NCBI GenBank assembly: GCA_010279815.1
Contig: QEOQ01000214.1
Coordinates: 1,416,784 to 1,480,783, forward strand
DNA: 64,000 nt
Reading direction: 5' to 3'
DNA from: Brachionus plicatilis
Taxonomy: Eukaryota > Rotifera > Eurotatoria > Ploima > Brachionidae
The position numbers and the translations under genes were made by a program. Under the pieces are notes generated by a model. That model was not told where the DNA came from. It searched no databases and worked only from the letters and a program-made list of their open reading frames with translations. Below are positions 44,227 through 55,600 of the stretch, one piece after another (position 1 is the stretch's first letter; every line of letters starts with the position of its first letter).

Positions 44227-44592
44227 ATGGATAAATCTATTAAGAAATCCGAGCGAGCAATTTGCTCTATCACGGTCACTGGTTTTAAATAGCATAAATT
44301 TTTTAAATTGTTTCGAAATTTTCACCAAAGGTTGTTTTTGTTTTCGAATTTATTTTTGACTATTTTTAATTATCTAGTCTCTAAGACGGCAATAAGTTTG
44401 TGGAGCATTATGAAGACCATTAAGCACCTTAACAATGAGCTTAGTTCAACTAAATTTAATTTTGGAGCAAAAATAGAGATCAAATCGCGGAAAGTCATTA
44501 GGGAGAAGGCATCCAAGATTTTATCAATTAGAAATTTACTTGTAGATTTTAATCCTGAACTCGAATTTACTCAAGCGTGTATTCTTCATTAA
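44227..44592 (+). CDS. Candidate small gene, 84 residues if spliced
   Basis: Exon 1 44227-44274 (MDKSIKKSERAICSIT) would join in phase to 44386-44592, giving a basic, probably helical protein containing KTIKHLNNELSSTKFNFGAK, then KIEIKSRKVIREKASKIL, and ending FTQACILH. Alternatively an unspliced 60-residue protein starts at ATG 44410. Codon use and sequence complexity are above the local background. Family not recognised. The donor choice is uncertain. Confidence 0.4.
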
Positions 44593-47333
44593 TACTTTCA
44601 AAAATAAATACCTTAAATTTTTTGATTTCTACAAATTAAGTGACCATTAGACTAAAAATTTCACCACTCTAGAATAAATGAGTCTAAGCTAAATTATTAA
44701 TTCTTTTTATTTTATCACTTTGTCTACCATTTGGCACACACAAATCATCGAAAAGTTAAAAATTAATTTTATTCTAAGTTTATTTTTTTAACAAGTTGAT
44801 TTTCTCATTTAAGAATAATAAAAATAATATGAGCTAGAGCAGAGTAACTGCGGTACAAGGTTTTTTGTACCTAATATTACGCCTCTTATCATTTCTTAAA
44901 TTTAAAAAAAAAAAATTTTATTTGAATTTTTTTAGTCGATTTTTAAAAAATTGTGAAATCGTCTAATTTTAATAATATCAAAGCTAATATTTTTTTTAAA
45001 TAATTTAGATGGAGGCCTCAGGTAGTTCAAAATGGCAAAAAGCCTTCTTTTCACTCTGAATTCATTTTAGTTCATTTTTTTAAATTATTTTTAATTTAAA
45101 TTTTAAAAAAAATTGACAAATTTTTGCAAGTGCCATCATTATTATTTATTTCAAAGGGTGATTTAAACTAGAAAGAAAAAAATCAAAAAATCACAAAAGT
45201 CAAATGCAATTAATTTTGTAGTTTTTTTTTATAAATTTAAATTATTTATTTACGAATGAGAGTTTTAATTTTTGTTGCCGAAAAATTCTTTCTTTTAGCC
45301 TTGACTTCCTTAGATCATATTTCAATAATTTTTACAATTTCAATAAATTGATGAAAAAAAAATTTTGTTTATCAAGCTCAATAAAGAAAAAATGTGCTTT
45401 TTATTAATCTGATTTTAAACTTATTTTTGACATTTATACACAATATGGGTTATATCATTACATTGAAGAAACAACGTAGGAAATAAAATGGTGACACAAA
45501 GAAGTCTTTTTGTGTTTTAGTGAAATTTTTGCCAGGTTGATGAAGATTAATATTGTCTTTTTCTACTTTGAATTTAAACCTGAGGAGATTTCTTAGTGAT
45601 GTCTCTATGAGACTTTATTTTAATTACAAATAAAAAGGAATCGCAAGTCAAACTAAACAGATTTTAATTTTTTTTAAATTATTTTTAATTTTTGAATATT
45701 GATCAATTTCACTTTTCATTAATTTTCGAGTTTTTGTACCAACAATTTGTTTTGTTTTTTTATAGTTTATTAGATTAAATTTTCTGGCTTCGGAAATTTC
45801 ATTTTATATTTGTTTAAATTTATTATATTTTAAATAATTCAGTTAAATTTAATTTTCAATTTTTTTTTATGCGATCTTTTTTTGATCATTTATAATAAAT
45901 TACTGCAAGTCACTAGAAAATTTAGAAAAAGATTTTTTTAATATTTTTTCTTTGTTATTTTTTTCTTCATGTGGCTGGAATGGGATCTAAAATCAATTCC
46001 AAAGTGTAAGGATTTTAACCTTGAGTATGTCTTTAATTAAATAAATAAATGCACAAAGATTGGCATTGGCACAAAGAACTGTATTTGTATTTTAGTGAAA
46101 TTTTTTTAAAGATGATTAAATTTTGATAATTTTTGTTTTAACTTTATTAAGTTTAGTGTTTTAAGGTCGAATATAATAAAATAATATAACTGTGAGAATT
46201 TTTATTAAACATTATTATTAATTATTAATTCAAGCCTCGTAGTTAAGATTTTACCTTTAGTTGGTATCCTTCAGAATGAGACTCGGGAAATTAAAAATTA
46301 GAGGAGCTGGTAATGGATGCATTTCGCAGAACTAAATTATCTTTTTTAGTAAAGAAGTTATTCAAAATTTTCTGAATCGAAAAGATCAAATTAAAATGAA
46401 GTTCACAGCCTCAAGGAAAAAATATTTAATTTTAATTAGATATTTTTGACTCATGAAACAAAAATCATGTTATCACATTATTTGAATTTGTATAAAATTT
46501 TTATAAGAACACGGACTCTGGAGTAATTTTTCAAATAAATAAATAAACTATTAATAATGTTCATTATTTAATAATTTAATTGTATTTATACAAATCTATT
46601 TTAAAAATTTACATTTTCTAATTTTTCCGAATTTTTTTTTAATTATTTATTTTGCTAAAAATTTTTAATATATCTTTTTTTAATAATACTGTCTCAAACA
46701 ATGACAAAAGCCATTCGGACAGGTAATGCGGGTCATTACCCCGAATTATTTTATTTATTTTTTTTTAATATTTTTTTTTATTAAAATAAATTTAATAGTT
46801 AACTGACACTAGATTTTTGTTAAAATTTTTTTTTTAAAGTAAAATCTTAAAATCGAATGAATAAAGCTTAATTTTAACATTTAATTAGAGATTTTTTAAC
46901 AGCTGGAATCAAAAATATGTAAAATTTTTTTATTACTATTACACGGATTCTCAAATGAAAAAAAAAAAAAGATTTAATTTTAAACTGTTACTCAGGTAAA
47001 CAATGCTACAAAATTTTTTAGAACAATAAAAGAGTTGTTAAATTTTCAAATTTTATTCAGAGTCACAAAGAGAGTGAATTGATGCACGAGCTGGCCGAAA
47101 ATATCAAATTAATTTTCAAAGTGCACTTGCCGCTCACAGGTCTAAAAAAAGGGCTAATTTTCTATTTGTCAAACAAAATTTATGGGTTAATTAAAAACGA
47201 TGTTGATGATGATGCAAAAGCAATGAGAAGATGATGTTGCCAGAATTGTCCAAGAAGCGCCAAATCGGAAGCTTTTAATTTGATAGGGTTAAATCTATTT
47301 TGAAGGATTAACTCGTCAAAAATTAGACAAAGG
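44593..47333. other. A/T-rich sequence without a gene
   Basis: No open frame or repeat with clear ends. A less AT-rich patch begins near 47060 and runs into the candidate promoter at 47334. Confidence 0.5.
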
Positions 47334-47343
47334 TATTTAAAAG
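47334..47343 (+). promoter_or_regulatory. Candidate TATA-type promoter (TATTTAAAAG)
   Basis: TATTTAAAAG lies about 80 bp upstream of an ATG. The intervening sequence TCTCAACAACAACAAAAATA looks like a typical 5' untranslated leader. Upstream 47060-47300 is a less AT-rich block with repeated GATGATGATG, as expected of a proximal regulatory region. Confidence 0.45.
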
Positions 47344-47424
47344 TTTGAAAAGCTTTTCATAATTAACTTCTCAACAACAACAAAAATAAATAGGCCAAGG
47401 GAAGAAGAAAAAAATTCACTCAAA

Positions 47425-47434
47425 ATGGCTCAAG
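47425..47434 (+). CDS. Candidate first coding exon (Met-Ala-Gln-) of a gene running right
   Basis: CAAAATGGCTCAAG is followed directly by the donor GTAATC at 47435. A start codon, three codons and a phase-1 donor after a leader and TATA-like box suggest a short first exon with a long first intron. Later exons were not found with matching phase inside the window, so the gene is unnamed. Confidence 0.35.
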
Positions 47435-47512
47435 GTAATCTCTAATTAGATTAATATTCTTAAAGTCAACTATTTGGCTTCTATTCATTTAACTTGAACA
47501 TTACCTAGATCT

Positions 47513-47862
47513 TTATCTATCAGGTCAAACCAGGGTCATGTTTGCTGCCAAAATAGATCACATGGCGCTGTTTGCAGATAAACAAAACTATATGTGTAAA
47601 TGAGTTTGGCGTCCTGGAAATAGAATCGGACACAACAGAAGAGCAATACTAGGAAATTTAATATTTTAATTGAATTAAGTGGAATGCAACATGAGCGCAA
47701 TTAGGTCGGTCTACCTGTTTTGTTATCTATGAGGATGTTGGAACAAGCCGACCGATCTAGGAGCCCAATTTAAACAATCATGTTTGGTTTGTTTATCTGC
47801 AAGATAACAAAGTTTAGTATCATCTTGGCCGTTAATGAGATAAACTCCAACATTAGCGATAA
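47513..47862. promoter_or_regulatory. Cluster of seven GATAA motifs, candidate enhancer
   Basis: GATAA or TTATC occurs at 47513, 47577, 47723, 47793, 47803, 47839 and 47858 within a block less AT-rich than its flanks, 80-430 bp downstream of the candidate first exon. Two motifs form the tight pair TTATCTGCAAGATAA. This suits a GATA-factor enhancer in intron 1, but is sequence-only evidence. Confidence 0.4.
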
Positions 47863-48243
47863 CGACCAAGTGATTTATGATTTTTAGTTACATGAGCTCA
47901 TTGACTAAAATCGATCTTTTCCATCCTAATCCATGCAGAAATTTGCTATTCATTTAAATTATAATGTTACTCAAATATTTGTGACGACTAGGAAAAATAT
48001 TTTTTCTATTTAGTATTGTCCTAGTCATGATTACTTAAATAATCGTGGACAGAACAAAAAAGTTGGTCAATTAGTTTGCTAAGATTAGTTTATCGAAAAT
48101 TTAATAGTCTTAGGCGATAAGTAAAATAAATTAAATAGTTTTTATTTTTTTGTTTTATTTGAGCAACATTGGTAGTTATGATGGTGATGGAATCACTTGT
48201 GAAACATGAGACAATTTAATCAGCCACTGGTTCTATTGGAATT

Positions 48244-48790
48244 TGGGATTTTTTTAGGCTCTGGTCAAAAGTTGGACTACCCGATCTCAAAATTTTCTTT
48301 AAAAAAATCTTCATTAAAAAAATTAATTATTTACATTGTCAATTTTATGAAGAAAAAAAATTTATTTTTTTTTATTTTCATATTTCATTTGATACTTAAT
48401 TTATTTTTATGAAATTTTTGTTCAATTCAAAAATAAATGGATTCAAATGAATTCCTTCAGATCGACCCTTTAAATCAACTAAAAATGTTGATCTTAATAA
48501 AGTCCCCAAAAAATTGTCGAGATTGATGAGTCTGTTTTTAATAGGAAAATATTCAATTAGATTTTTTATTAATTTTTATTCGGATTTATAATAATAATTT
48601 AAGTAAATTTTGTGATCACTTTTTTTTGCTTTTGGAAAATAAATTTTTTTTTGTTTATAAAAATTGACTATGCAAATTTTAAAAGTCAATTTCAAGATCA
48701 TGTGTTCATATTTTTTACTGTAGATTTTTTTAAAGTAAATTTTGTGATCAGGTTGTCAAACTTTTGGCCAGACCCAAAATTTTTATTTTC
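48244..48790. repeat. Inverted repeat with about 60-bp arms
   Basis: The left arm contains CTGGTCAAAAGTTGGACTAC and TCAAAATTTTCTTTAAAAAA. The right arm is its reverse complement with differences (GGTTGTCAAACTTTTGGCCA). Likely a foldback element; exact ends and duplication not determined. Confidence 0.55.
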
Positions 48791-48889
48791 AGATTTTTTG
48801 AAAAATCTTTAGAATCGAATAAGTTATTCAATTATCAATTTTTGAATGCATCTTTGCTCAGCTTAGATATTTTTTCTTTATGATCTTTG

Positions 48890-49235
48890 CGGTTTTGTGG
48901 TACAAAAGAACATAACAAAAATATAAAAAATTGAATAACTTTTTTGCTAAAAATTTAAAATTAGTTCCGTAAATGAAGCATGTTGCAACATTAAAAGTTG
49001 CGTTAACTGTCAAAGTCTGCTAATGATGTTCAAACTGCACTACGCTTGAACACATTGAAATCTAATTTCTGCTAAATTTTCAGAGTTTTGCAGACCTTGA
49101 TAGCTGATGCAACTTTGAAAGTTACACTATGTCGTAATCACGAAACTAATTTTAAACTTAAAGATAAAAAGTTTTTCAATTTATTATTATTTTTTTCTGT
49201 TCTTTTTATCATTTTTTACTGAATTTAATAAAACC
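48890..49235. mobile_element. Inverted-repeat element related to the GGTTTTGTG family
   Basis: Left CGGTTTTGTGGTACAAAAGA, right ending AATTTAATAAAACC. Interior arms share AATCTGCTAA-type and GTTGCAACAT-type segments with 21748-22106. Flanks GATCTTTG (48882-48889 and 49236-49243) are exact over 8 bp; a 9-bp reading has one mismatch. Confidence 0.7.
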
Positions 49236-49704
49236 GATCTTTGTGAATTTTGTAGCAATAAGCAAAAAAAAAATTAATTTAAATTACTTTTTTTGTTTAG
49301 GGCTGGTACTCGTTCTATAAAATGTATTATTTGAAAAAAGTCTTTGTATCACCCAGGTCTTTGCAAAAATTCTGCAAGTCTGCAAATAATTAAATTAGAT
49401 AAGTTTATTTTATTTTGCAGAAAAGTTATTAAACTCATAGTAAAAAAGTTTATTCAATCTAAAATTTTTGTTTTTTTTTTCCAAAATTAACAATGGATTT
49501 TTTTTTTAACGATATCTTAAAAGATTCTTAAAACTCAAGTTCCTAATATTCACTTTGTCACACTTAATGCCAAATACATAAAAAGTAGCAACGAACAAAA
49601 ATTGAGAATTCAAAAATTTTAGACAGATATTTTCCTCTTAAATTTTTAATGGACTACTGTCATACAAAATATTGAGTGCCTTTTTATATTTTCATTTATT
49701 TATT

Positions 49705-50028
49705 CATTTGTTTATCTGTATCGAGCAAAGGCTCCTTCAGATTAAAAATGTAAAAATTTATAAAAAATTCAAAATAAGTGATAAATAGAATTAAATTAAA
49801 TAAAAGTTGGATAAAATAAATAAAAAGAAAGTTGAAAACGTGTCTTTTTTAAAAATTTAATTTCTGCTTTCATTTAGTAAATATATGGTCGGCGTACATT
49901 TTTAGTTTGTTCTTTGTTTTCTCTCAGATTAAAAAGTGTCTGAACTCAAGTTGAATAATCAAAAAACTTTTATTATTAAGATTTATTTTATTTATTTGTT
50001 TATCTGTATCGAGCTAATAGATTAAAAA
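49705..50028. repeat. Dispersed repeat with TTTATCTGTATCGAGC core (two copies)
   Basis: Copies at 49705-49748 and 49989-50028 share ATTTGTTTATCTGTATCGAG, then a GCTC-type palindromic partner and an A-rich tail. Others occur at 14180, 14360 (inverted), 52691 and 54104 (reverse orientation), 57905 and 58050. The A-rich tail suggests a short retroelement end, but the unit is too short to classify. Related GC-richer repeats with TTTA runs lie at 50340-50440 and 50760-50860. Confidence 0.55.
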
Positions 50029-51153
50029 TTTTAAAAAAAAAGTAAAATAAAAATAAAATAAAATAAAGTATAAATAAAAATAATAGAAGGATAAATAAGT
50101 ATTAGTATAAAATAAATATCAAAAACGATATATTGAAATAGCTAGAGGCTTAGAAATGTTTAAATATTTTATACTCCAGGAATAAAAGGGGAAATTGCTA
50201 AGGAGCAATTACACAATGGAGTTGGATATTCGATATATCTTGATTCGAATCCTTATCCATACTCTTCCACTAGTCTGACGACTAGTGAAAATTTTTTATC
50301 TATTATTAAATAGTGCAAAATTAGCAAAATTAAATCATCTTTTTATTTATTTATTTATTTATTTAATATATAATTTAGAGGGAATAGTTCTTTTGGCAGC
50401 CCCGAACGGTGTAGTGCTTTCTTTTCAGCCAGCCTGTTAGGAATATTTTGTAATTAATTATTATTATTATTAATTTCAGTCTCATAGACAATTTAAAATT
50501 GAAAAAAAAAGAAAAAAAAAAAAAATTTTAAGTTAAGTTACATTGAAGACTTAGAGTAAAAAATTTAAATTTATCATTGTAGCTTGTTAAAAACTGATCA
50601 TTTTTATAAATCAATTTTTTTCTTTATTTATTAGTTTAATAAGCTTCATCAGATTAAAAAAATAAAATACAATAAAAATATAATACAAAAGACAATTAAA
50701 ATGGAGAAATTGTAAATAAGTAATTAAATTAGCAAAATTAAATTATTTATTTTTCTTTATTTATTTTATTTATTTATAGTATAATTTAAGGAAGTTTTCC
50801 TTCCCAAGGCTACTCAGAATGGATCTTAGTCCTTCTTCTCAGCCTCGCAAAATTGAAGGATTGATAATATTAGTAATTTTGTTTTTAAATAAATAAAAAA
50901 TACAATTATCTACAGTTTTTCGAGTCAAAAATAGATAAATACATAAAATTATATAGATAAGAACAGAAGTTCAAAATAAAAAGAATGAAATTAAAAAAGA
51001 AAAATTTATTTTTCTTTGATACAAAAAGTTTTAAAATAGAAAAAAAATGTGAATTGCGCCAAATGTGTGATAGGCGCAAATAAGACAAAAAATTGTCACC
51101 ATGTGAAATAATCAGCAGTTTTAAAATTAAATAATTAAAACTATGTCAAATTA

Positions 51154-51222
51154 GATAATCGTTATCGAGTTTTGTATGCGGTCAAAGCAATAACACGATA
51201 AAGGATACTTTGTTTTAGATAA
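51154..51222. promoter_or_regulatory. Second tight GATAA cluster
   Basis: Four GATAA/TTATC motifs in 69 bp (51154, 51162, 51197, 51218), including AGATAATCGTTATCGAG. Possible regulatory element; could arise by chance in AT-rich DNA. Confidence 0.3.
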
Positions 51223-53164
51223 GCACTTTTTATATATTCATTTATGTTGTTGTTGTTGTTGAGCAATTTATTGTCATTTGGTCCAAGCACGTAATTGTAT
51301 TGATTTATGTAATGGGACTAATTTTGATTTTGATTTTATTTCTTTTGTATTTCATGATTCAGACAATATTGCTAGAAAGCAAATTGTGTATTTAACAAAT
51401 TAAATAATTTAGATTGTAATTTTTTATTGTATGAAAAAGCAAAATTCATTTTAGAAGAAATACAATTAAATTTCGATCTATTAGTAGTCGGCCAATTCTA
51501 TTCACTAATAGTTCGCCCATTGTGTTCCTTCTAATTAAACTATGAATTTATTAATATGGTTACTTTTTTTAAAAGTATATTTCCTTATGCTGCTGACTGC
51601 TATTTAAGAAGCAAGCTTTTTGGCTAAATCAAATATTTACTGGGGAAAAAAACGCAGAATTATGTTATCCGCTTATTTTAATAATTTTCTCTCTAGAATT
51701 AACAACTCAATTGAGTTGATTTTTATTAGATTGACACAAGGGAAAATAAAATAATATTCAATTTTTATCTTGATGATTTAAATTAATATTTTTTGTTGCC
51801 ATTTATCTATGACTAGTGAGTGTGAATTTTAATATCGACAATGTCGTAAATTAAGTTTATTGAACATTTTGGTAGAATATAAAGGTTTAGTGCAAAAAAA
51901 AAAACTACTTCAAAATTTTTGTCTTCTAAATAAGTCAAATAGTGTCTAAATTGATGATAGATTACTTGATATCAATATAATGTCCATTAATGTTTAATAA
52001 ATGTTTAAGTAAATATTTTAAAAATTAATTATCATTTTGAACAAAAAAATTTTAAAGTAGGAAAGAAAATTCTTTTTATCTTTGATTCAATTTTTACTTT
52101 GTTAATAAATTGTTTTTCATTTAAATTAATTTAAAAAAAAATGGATTTCTATTTTATGAATCATATGCATGGCTGCACTTAAAAACTTTATCTTTTAACC
52201 GAGGCCTCCAACAAACACTTTCAAATTTAATTAAAACTTACCTCAAAAACATTTGAGTTTTGAGCCGCAAGTTTAATTCAATTTATTACAAATTTCAATC
52301 AATGACTTTCAAACAATTTATTTTCAATTTAAACCAAAAAAAATCAATTTTTTCTAAATATTTTTTTATTAGCTAATAAATAATTGAGTACATAAAGAAA
52401 ATCTTTACATTCCGAAAATTTGATTCTCAATTCATCTAATAACTTGCCATAAATAAAGTTCGGTTATGTAATAGATTAGAAGTGGTTTTATTTTCTCTTT
52501 ACGTAATCCAAGTATCTTTCATTTAGTTTGTCCATTAGGATTAGTAATATCTTTTAATGGGAAATTTTCATCAGAACAAAAATTAATAAAAATATATAGT
52601 TTATCTAATTATTATTATTATTAATTTCTTCTACAGGAAGAATATTCTGAAAAAAAAAACACAAAAATTCAGAAACAAAGACATTTTTGATTATTTATTT
52701 TATTCTGAACGAGCTTTAGCTCGATAAATAAAACCGATAAATAATTAAAAATAATCTTTTTCTTATTAAATTAAAGATTTTTTTCCAGCAAATTTTTACT
52801 GAATAAAATTGTCAATAATTAAAGGAAATAGCAAAAAAAAATTTAAGTATTTTTTAAAAATGTTTAAAATTAGTGTAAATAAAAGCGCATTAGATGTTTA
52901 ACACAATTTGAAGGAAAAAAAGAAAATTTTTACCAATTGGCAGAACTCGTTTGAGACTTGGCACAACCTGGTTATTGATTCGGGGCCTCTTGAGCTTTCA
53001 ATTAATAAATCAAGATAGTCATGCATTTAAATGTAATGATCAGTGTATTTTTTCTCAATAAACTATTTTTAGCGTACCTTATTAGTAGATTTCTAAGTCT
53101 AGTATCAATTTGGTCAATTTTTTGGTCATCTAGAAGACTATACAACTGAATAGACAGTATGTCA

Positions 53165-53395
53165 TTTTTTTTTCCTTATTCACTCCTTGTGGAGCATAGG
53201 GTCATTTTTTGATTTCTTTGTAACTAGCTTGTATACTTAGATGATACCTTTCAACCACACACTTCCCATTTTTAACTTTTCTACTTGGAATTCCTCCAGG
53301 AGGATTCGAACTATGGACCTTTTGCTTACTTCACTTTTTAAAGCAGCTTGTCGAACCATTACACCTTCAGCTCGAGTATGTCATATGGTAAGTGA
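53165..53395 (-). mobile_element. Probable tRNA-derived SINE
   Basis: On the - strand the sequence reads GAGCTGAAGGTGTAATGGTT, an A-box-like segment, followed about 50 bases later by AGTTCGAATCCTCC, a B-box match to GGTTCGANTCC. This is a split pol III promoter in a non-tRNA context (no foldable acceptor stem around it). The boundaries are approximate; the body continues to the T-rich CTTATTCACTCCTTGTGG end near 53165. A weaker B-box-like GATTCGAATCC occurs near 50243. Confidence 0.5.
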
Positions 53396-54139
53396 TTTTG
53401 GCTAGAAATTTTGGATGCCGCCACACAGATATTAAAAAATCTCACCAACTCAGTTACGAGTGAGATTCTTTAGCATCCGCTTGTTTATGCTGTCAGGACC
53501 AGGAACTGAGTCATCTTTTAGTTTTTTGATTATTTATTTATTTATTTATTTAGTTAGTTTAAGGACCACTTGCCGGTCAATTTAAATAAAAATGAAAAAA
53601 ATATAAAATAGAGTCAAATTGAGTATAAAATTAAATAAAATAGTACAAGAAAAAAATGAAAAATTATTTTTTTTTAGATTTGTAGAGTTACATTAATTTG
53701 ATAAAAAAAGATTTGAATAAGATGATATAAAATATTCTTAGAAACTTAAATATTCAAATTTTAGTAGGTTAAATAGCTCTGCTGTGATGTTCTCGTGATT
53801 TTTGCGACCAAGTACCTTTTTGACCCATTTTGCCTTCTCACTTTCAAGCTTTTTGGCATCCCAATTTACTTCCAAGACGTAGAGAGTCGCTTTTATTTTA
53901 TAGGTTTATGTAAATCTGTGGTCCTGGAGCGTTTCGGAAGAAAATTTTTTTTATATTTTTTTTAATTGGGTTTTATATGTCTCTTTATTCTAAGATCCTT
54001 TTTTAATAAAGTAAACACAGAGATAATTTATTTGTCATTTTTGCTTTTTTATTTCTAATCAAAAAGAGTGATTTTACTTTATTTTAGTTTTTATTTCATT
54101 TTTTATTCTGAAGGTGCTTTAGCTTGGTTCAGTAAATAA

Positions 54140-54404
54140 CAGAGTTGTTTAAAAATCACAAGTCTCAAGTCAAGTCCAAGTCCGGACTTTTTTTTTTTCA
54201 ATAAAAAGTCTAAGACCGGGCTTTAAAATTTTGAAAACTGAAGAAGAAATTTATGCTAAAATTGCAAGAAAATTCTGATAAATGGCAAATATATTGCATT
54301 AGACAACCCAAGAGTATGTAAATTTTTTGATATGAAGCCTGATCTAGCAAATTAAAAAAAAAGTCCGGACTTGGACGTTTTTTTGGGGCTTTTAAACAAC
54401 TCTA
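54140..54404. mobile_element. hAT-like MITE inserted into the dispersed GAGC repeat
   Basis: 265 bp, termini CAGAGTTGTTTAAAAATC and CTTTTAAACAACTCTA, exact 8-bp duplication GTAAATAA (54132-54139 and 54405-54412). The interior matches 40982-41265 in the opposite orientation. The left flank is a copy of the dispersed repeat (TTCTGAAGGTGCTTTAGCTT), so the MITE is the younger of the two. Confidence 0.87.
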
Positions 54405-55059
54405 GTAAATAAAAATGTAATTTTTTCCAAAGCATGTTTATTTATTTTCGAAAATTGTGAAATTCTGGAAAAAATTTTTTTTTTATAAAAATCATGCTTT
54501 GGAATTTTTTTGCATTTTTTCAGAATCCCGAAGGTATTTATTTTAATAAACAAAAAAGTCATCAAAGAGATGAACAGTGAAAAAAAAAAAATTTAAAAGT
54601 ATAGTGTAATAGTTTTTGTCTTTGGTTTTAACAAAACAAAAAAAAAAAGAAAGTCCATTAGGATTAGTAAAATGGTGGACACATTGCTCAATATTTAGAA
54701 ACAAACCATATGTCTAAGTGTATTAATGGATATTAATGAAGTCTGAGTAAGAGTAGACAAAAAAAGCGTCGCATATACCAGGCCTAGCCGAGCGTGATTG
54801 CAAAATTCAATTAAGAGCGGACTTGCAGGGCATATTAGCTTTCGGTAATTGTGTGTGCTAATCAATAGTTGATTTTTAAGCAATAAAAAACAAGCAAAAA
54901 TATCTAAAACATTTTTTTTTCTTGCTAATAAATCATTTAAAAAATATTTAGTTATTTTTTGGCGAAATAAAAATCTAAGATAAGTGAGATAGCTAGTGCT
55001 ATCTGACATTAGTGCTAGCTGATAACAGAACACTGTTGTGTTTATGTTTACAACACTAG

Positions 55060-55480
55060 TTCAATCTGAGGCTTGATCAGACCTTGGTCGAGCCAGATCT
55101 AGAACAAAGCCAGAAAAGTTTTAATTAATGAGAATTTAATAGAATGACATGAATTCGGCCAGATTGAGATCAGTTTCAAAGATAGATTGAGAAAAGAGTT
55201 TATCTTCGATGTCTGGCTAGTTCCAAAATGGGCAACAACAAAAATGTTTCTTGAAAAATAATTACCTTGCGAATGCGTTGAGCTTTGGGCCTAATCCGAC
55301 CTAATCCTGTCACGTGATGGCTTTCCGTTAGATGAACAATCAATAATCGATATTTGGCCAGGCTAATTCAAGAAGCTGTCTGAGCAAACAGCCAGCCTAG
55401 TTGCACATAATTAAATGGCCATTGTGTTTGTTTATTCTGAAGAGTCGATATAAATTCAAGTAGTTGTTTAAGTTTTCCCA
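55060..55480. promoter_or_regulatory. Less AT-rich block with paired TAATCC sites and an E-box
   Basis: Within a patch of mixed composition lie two TAATCC motifs nine bases apart, followed by CACGTG (GCCTAATCCGACCTAATCC, then TGTCACGTGATGG, near 55286-55320), and a TATAAA at 55449. TAATCC is the Otx/Bicoid-type homeodomain site and CACGTG a bHLH site. No coding sequence seen. Could be an enhancer or a promoter. Confidence 0.3.
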
Positions 55481-55574
55481 CAAATGTGCTTCGAAATTGT
55501 TAAGTGTTTTTAGAAGAGATTTTAGAGTTAAATAAAACAAAATTTTCAATTTGCATCAAGCCTGTTTTTGCAAA

Positions 55575-55600
55575 GCTCTCTCTCTCTCTCTCTCTTTCTC
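55575..55600. repeat. (CT)n microsatellite
   Basis: About ten CT units. A shorter CT run lies near 41562-41573, and TTTA-unit runs near 50341-50364 and 53530-53550. Confidence 0.85.

Noticed and set aside
49989..50290. Possible tRNA gene near GATTCGAATCC (about 50243)
   Set aside because: Only a B-box-like string is present; no matching acceptor stem or A box could be folded around it.
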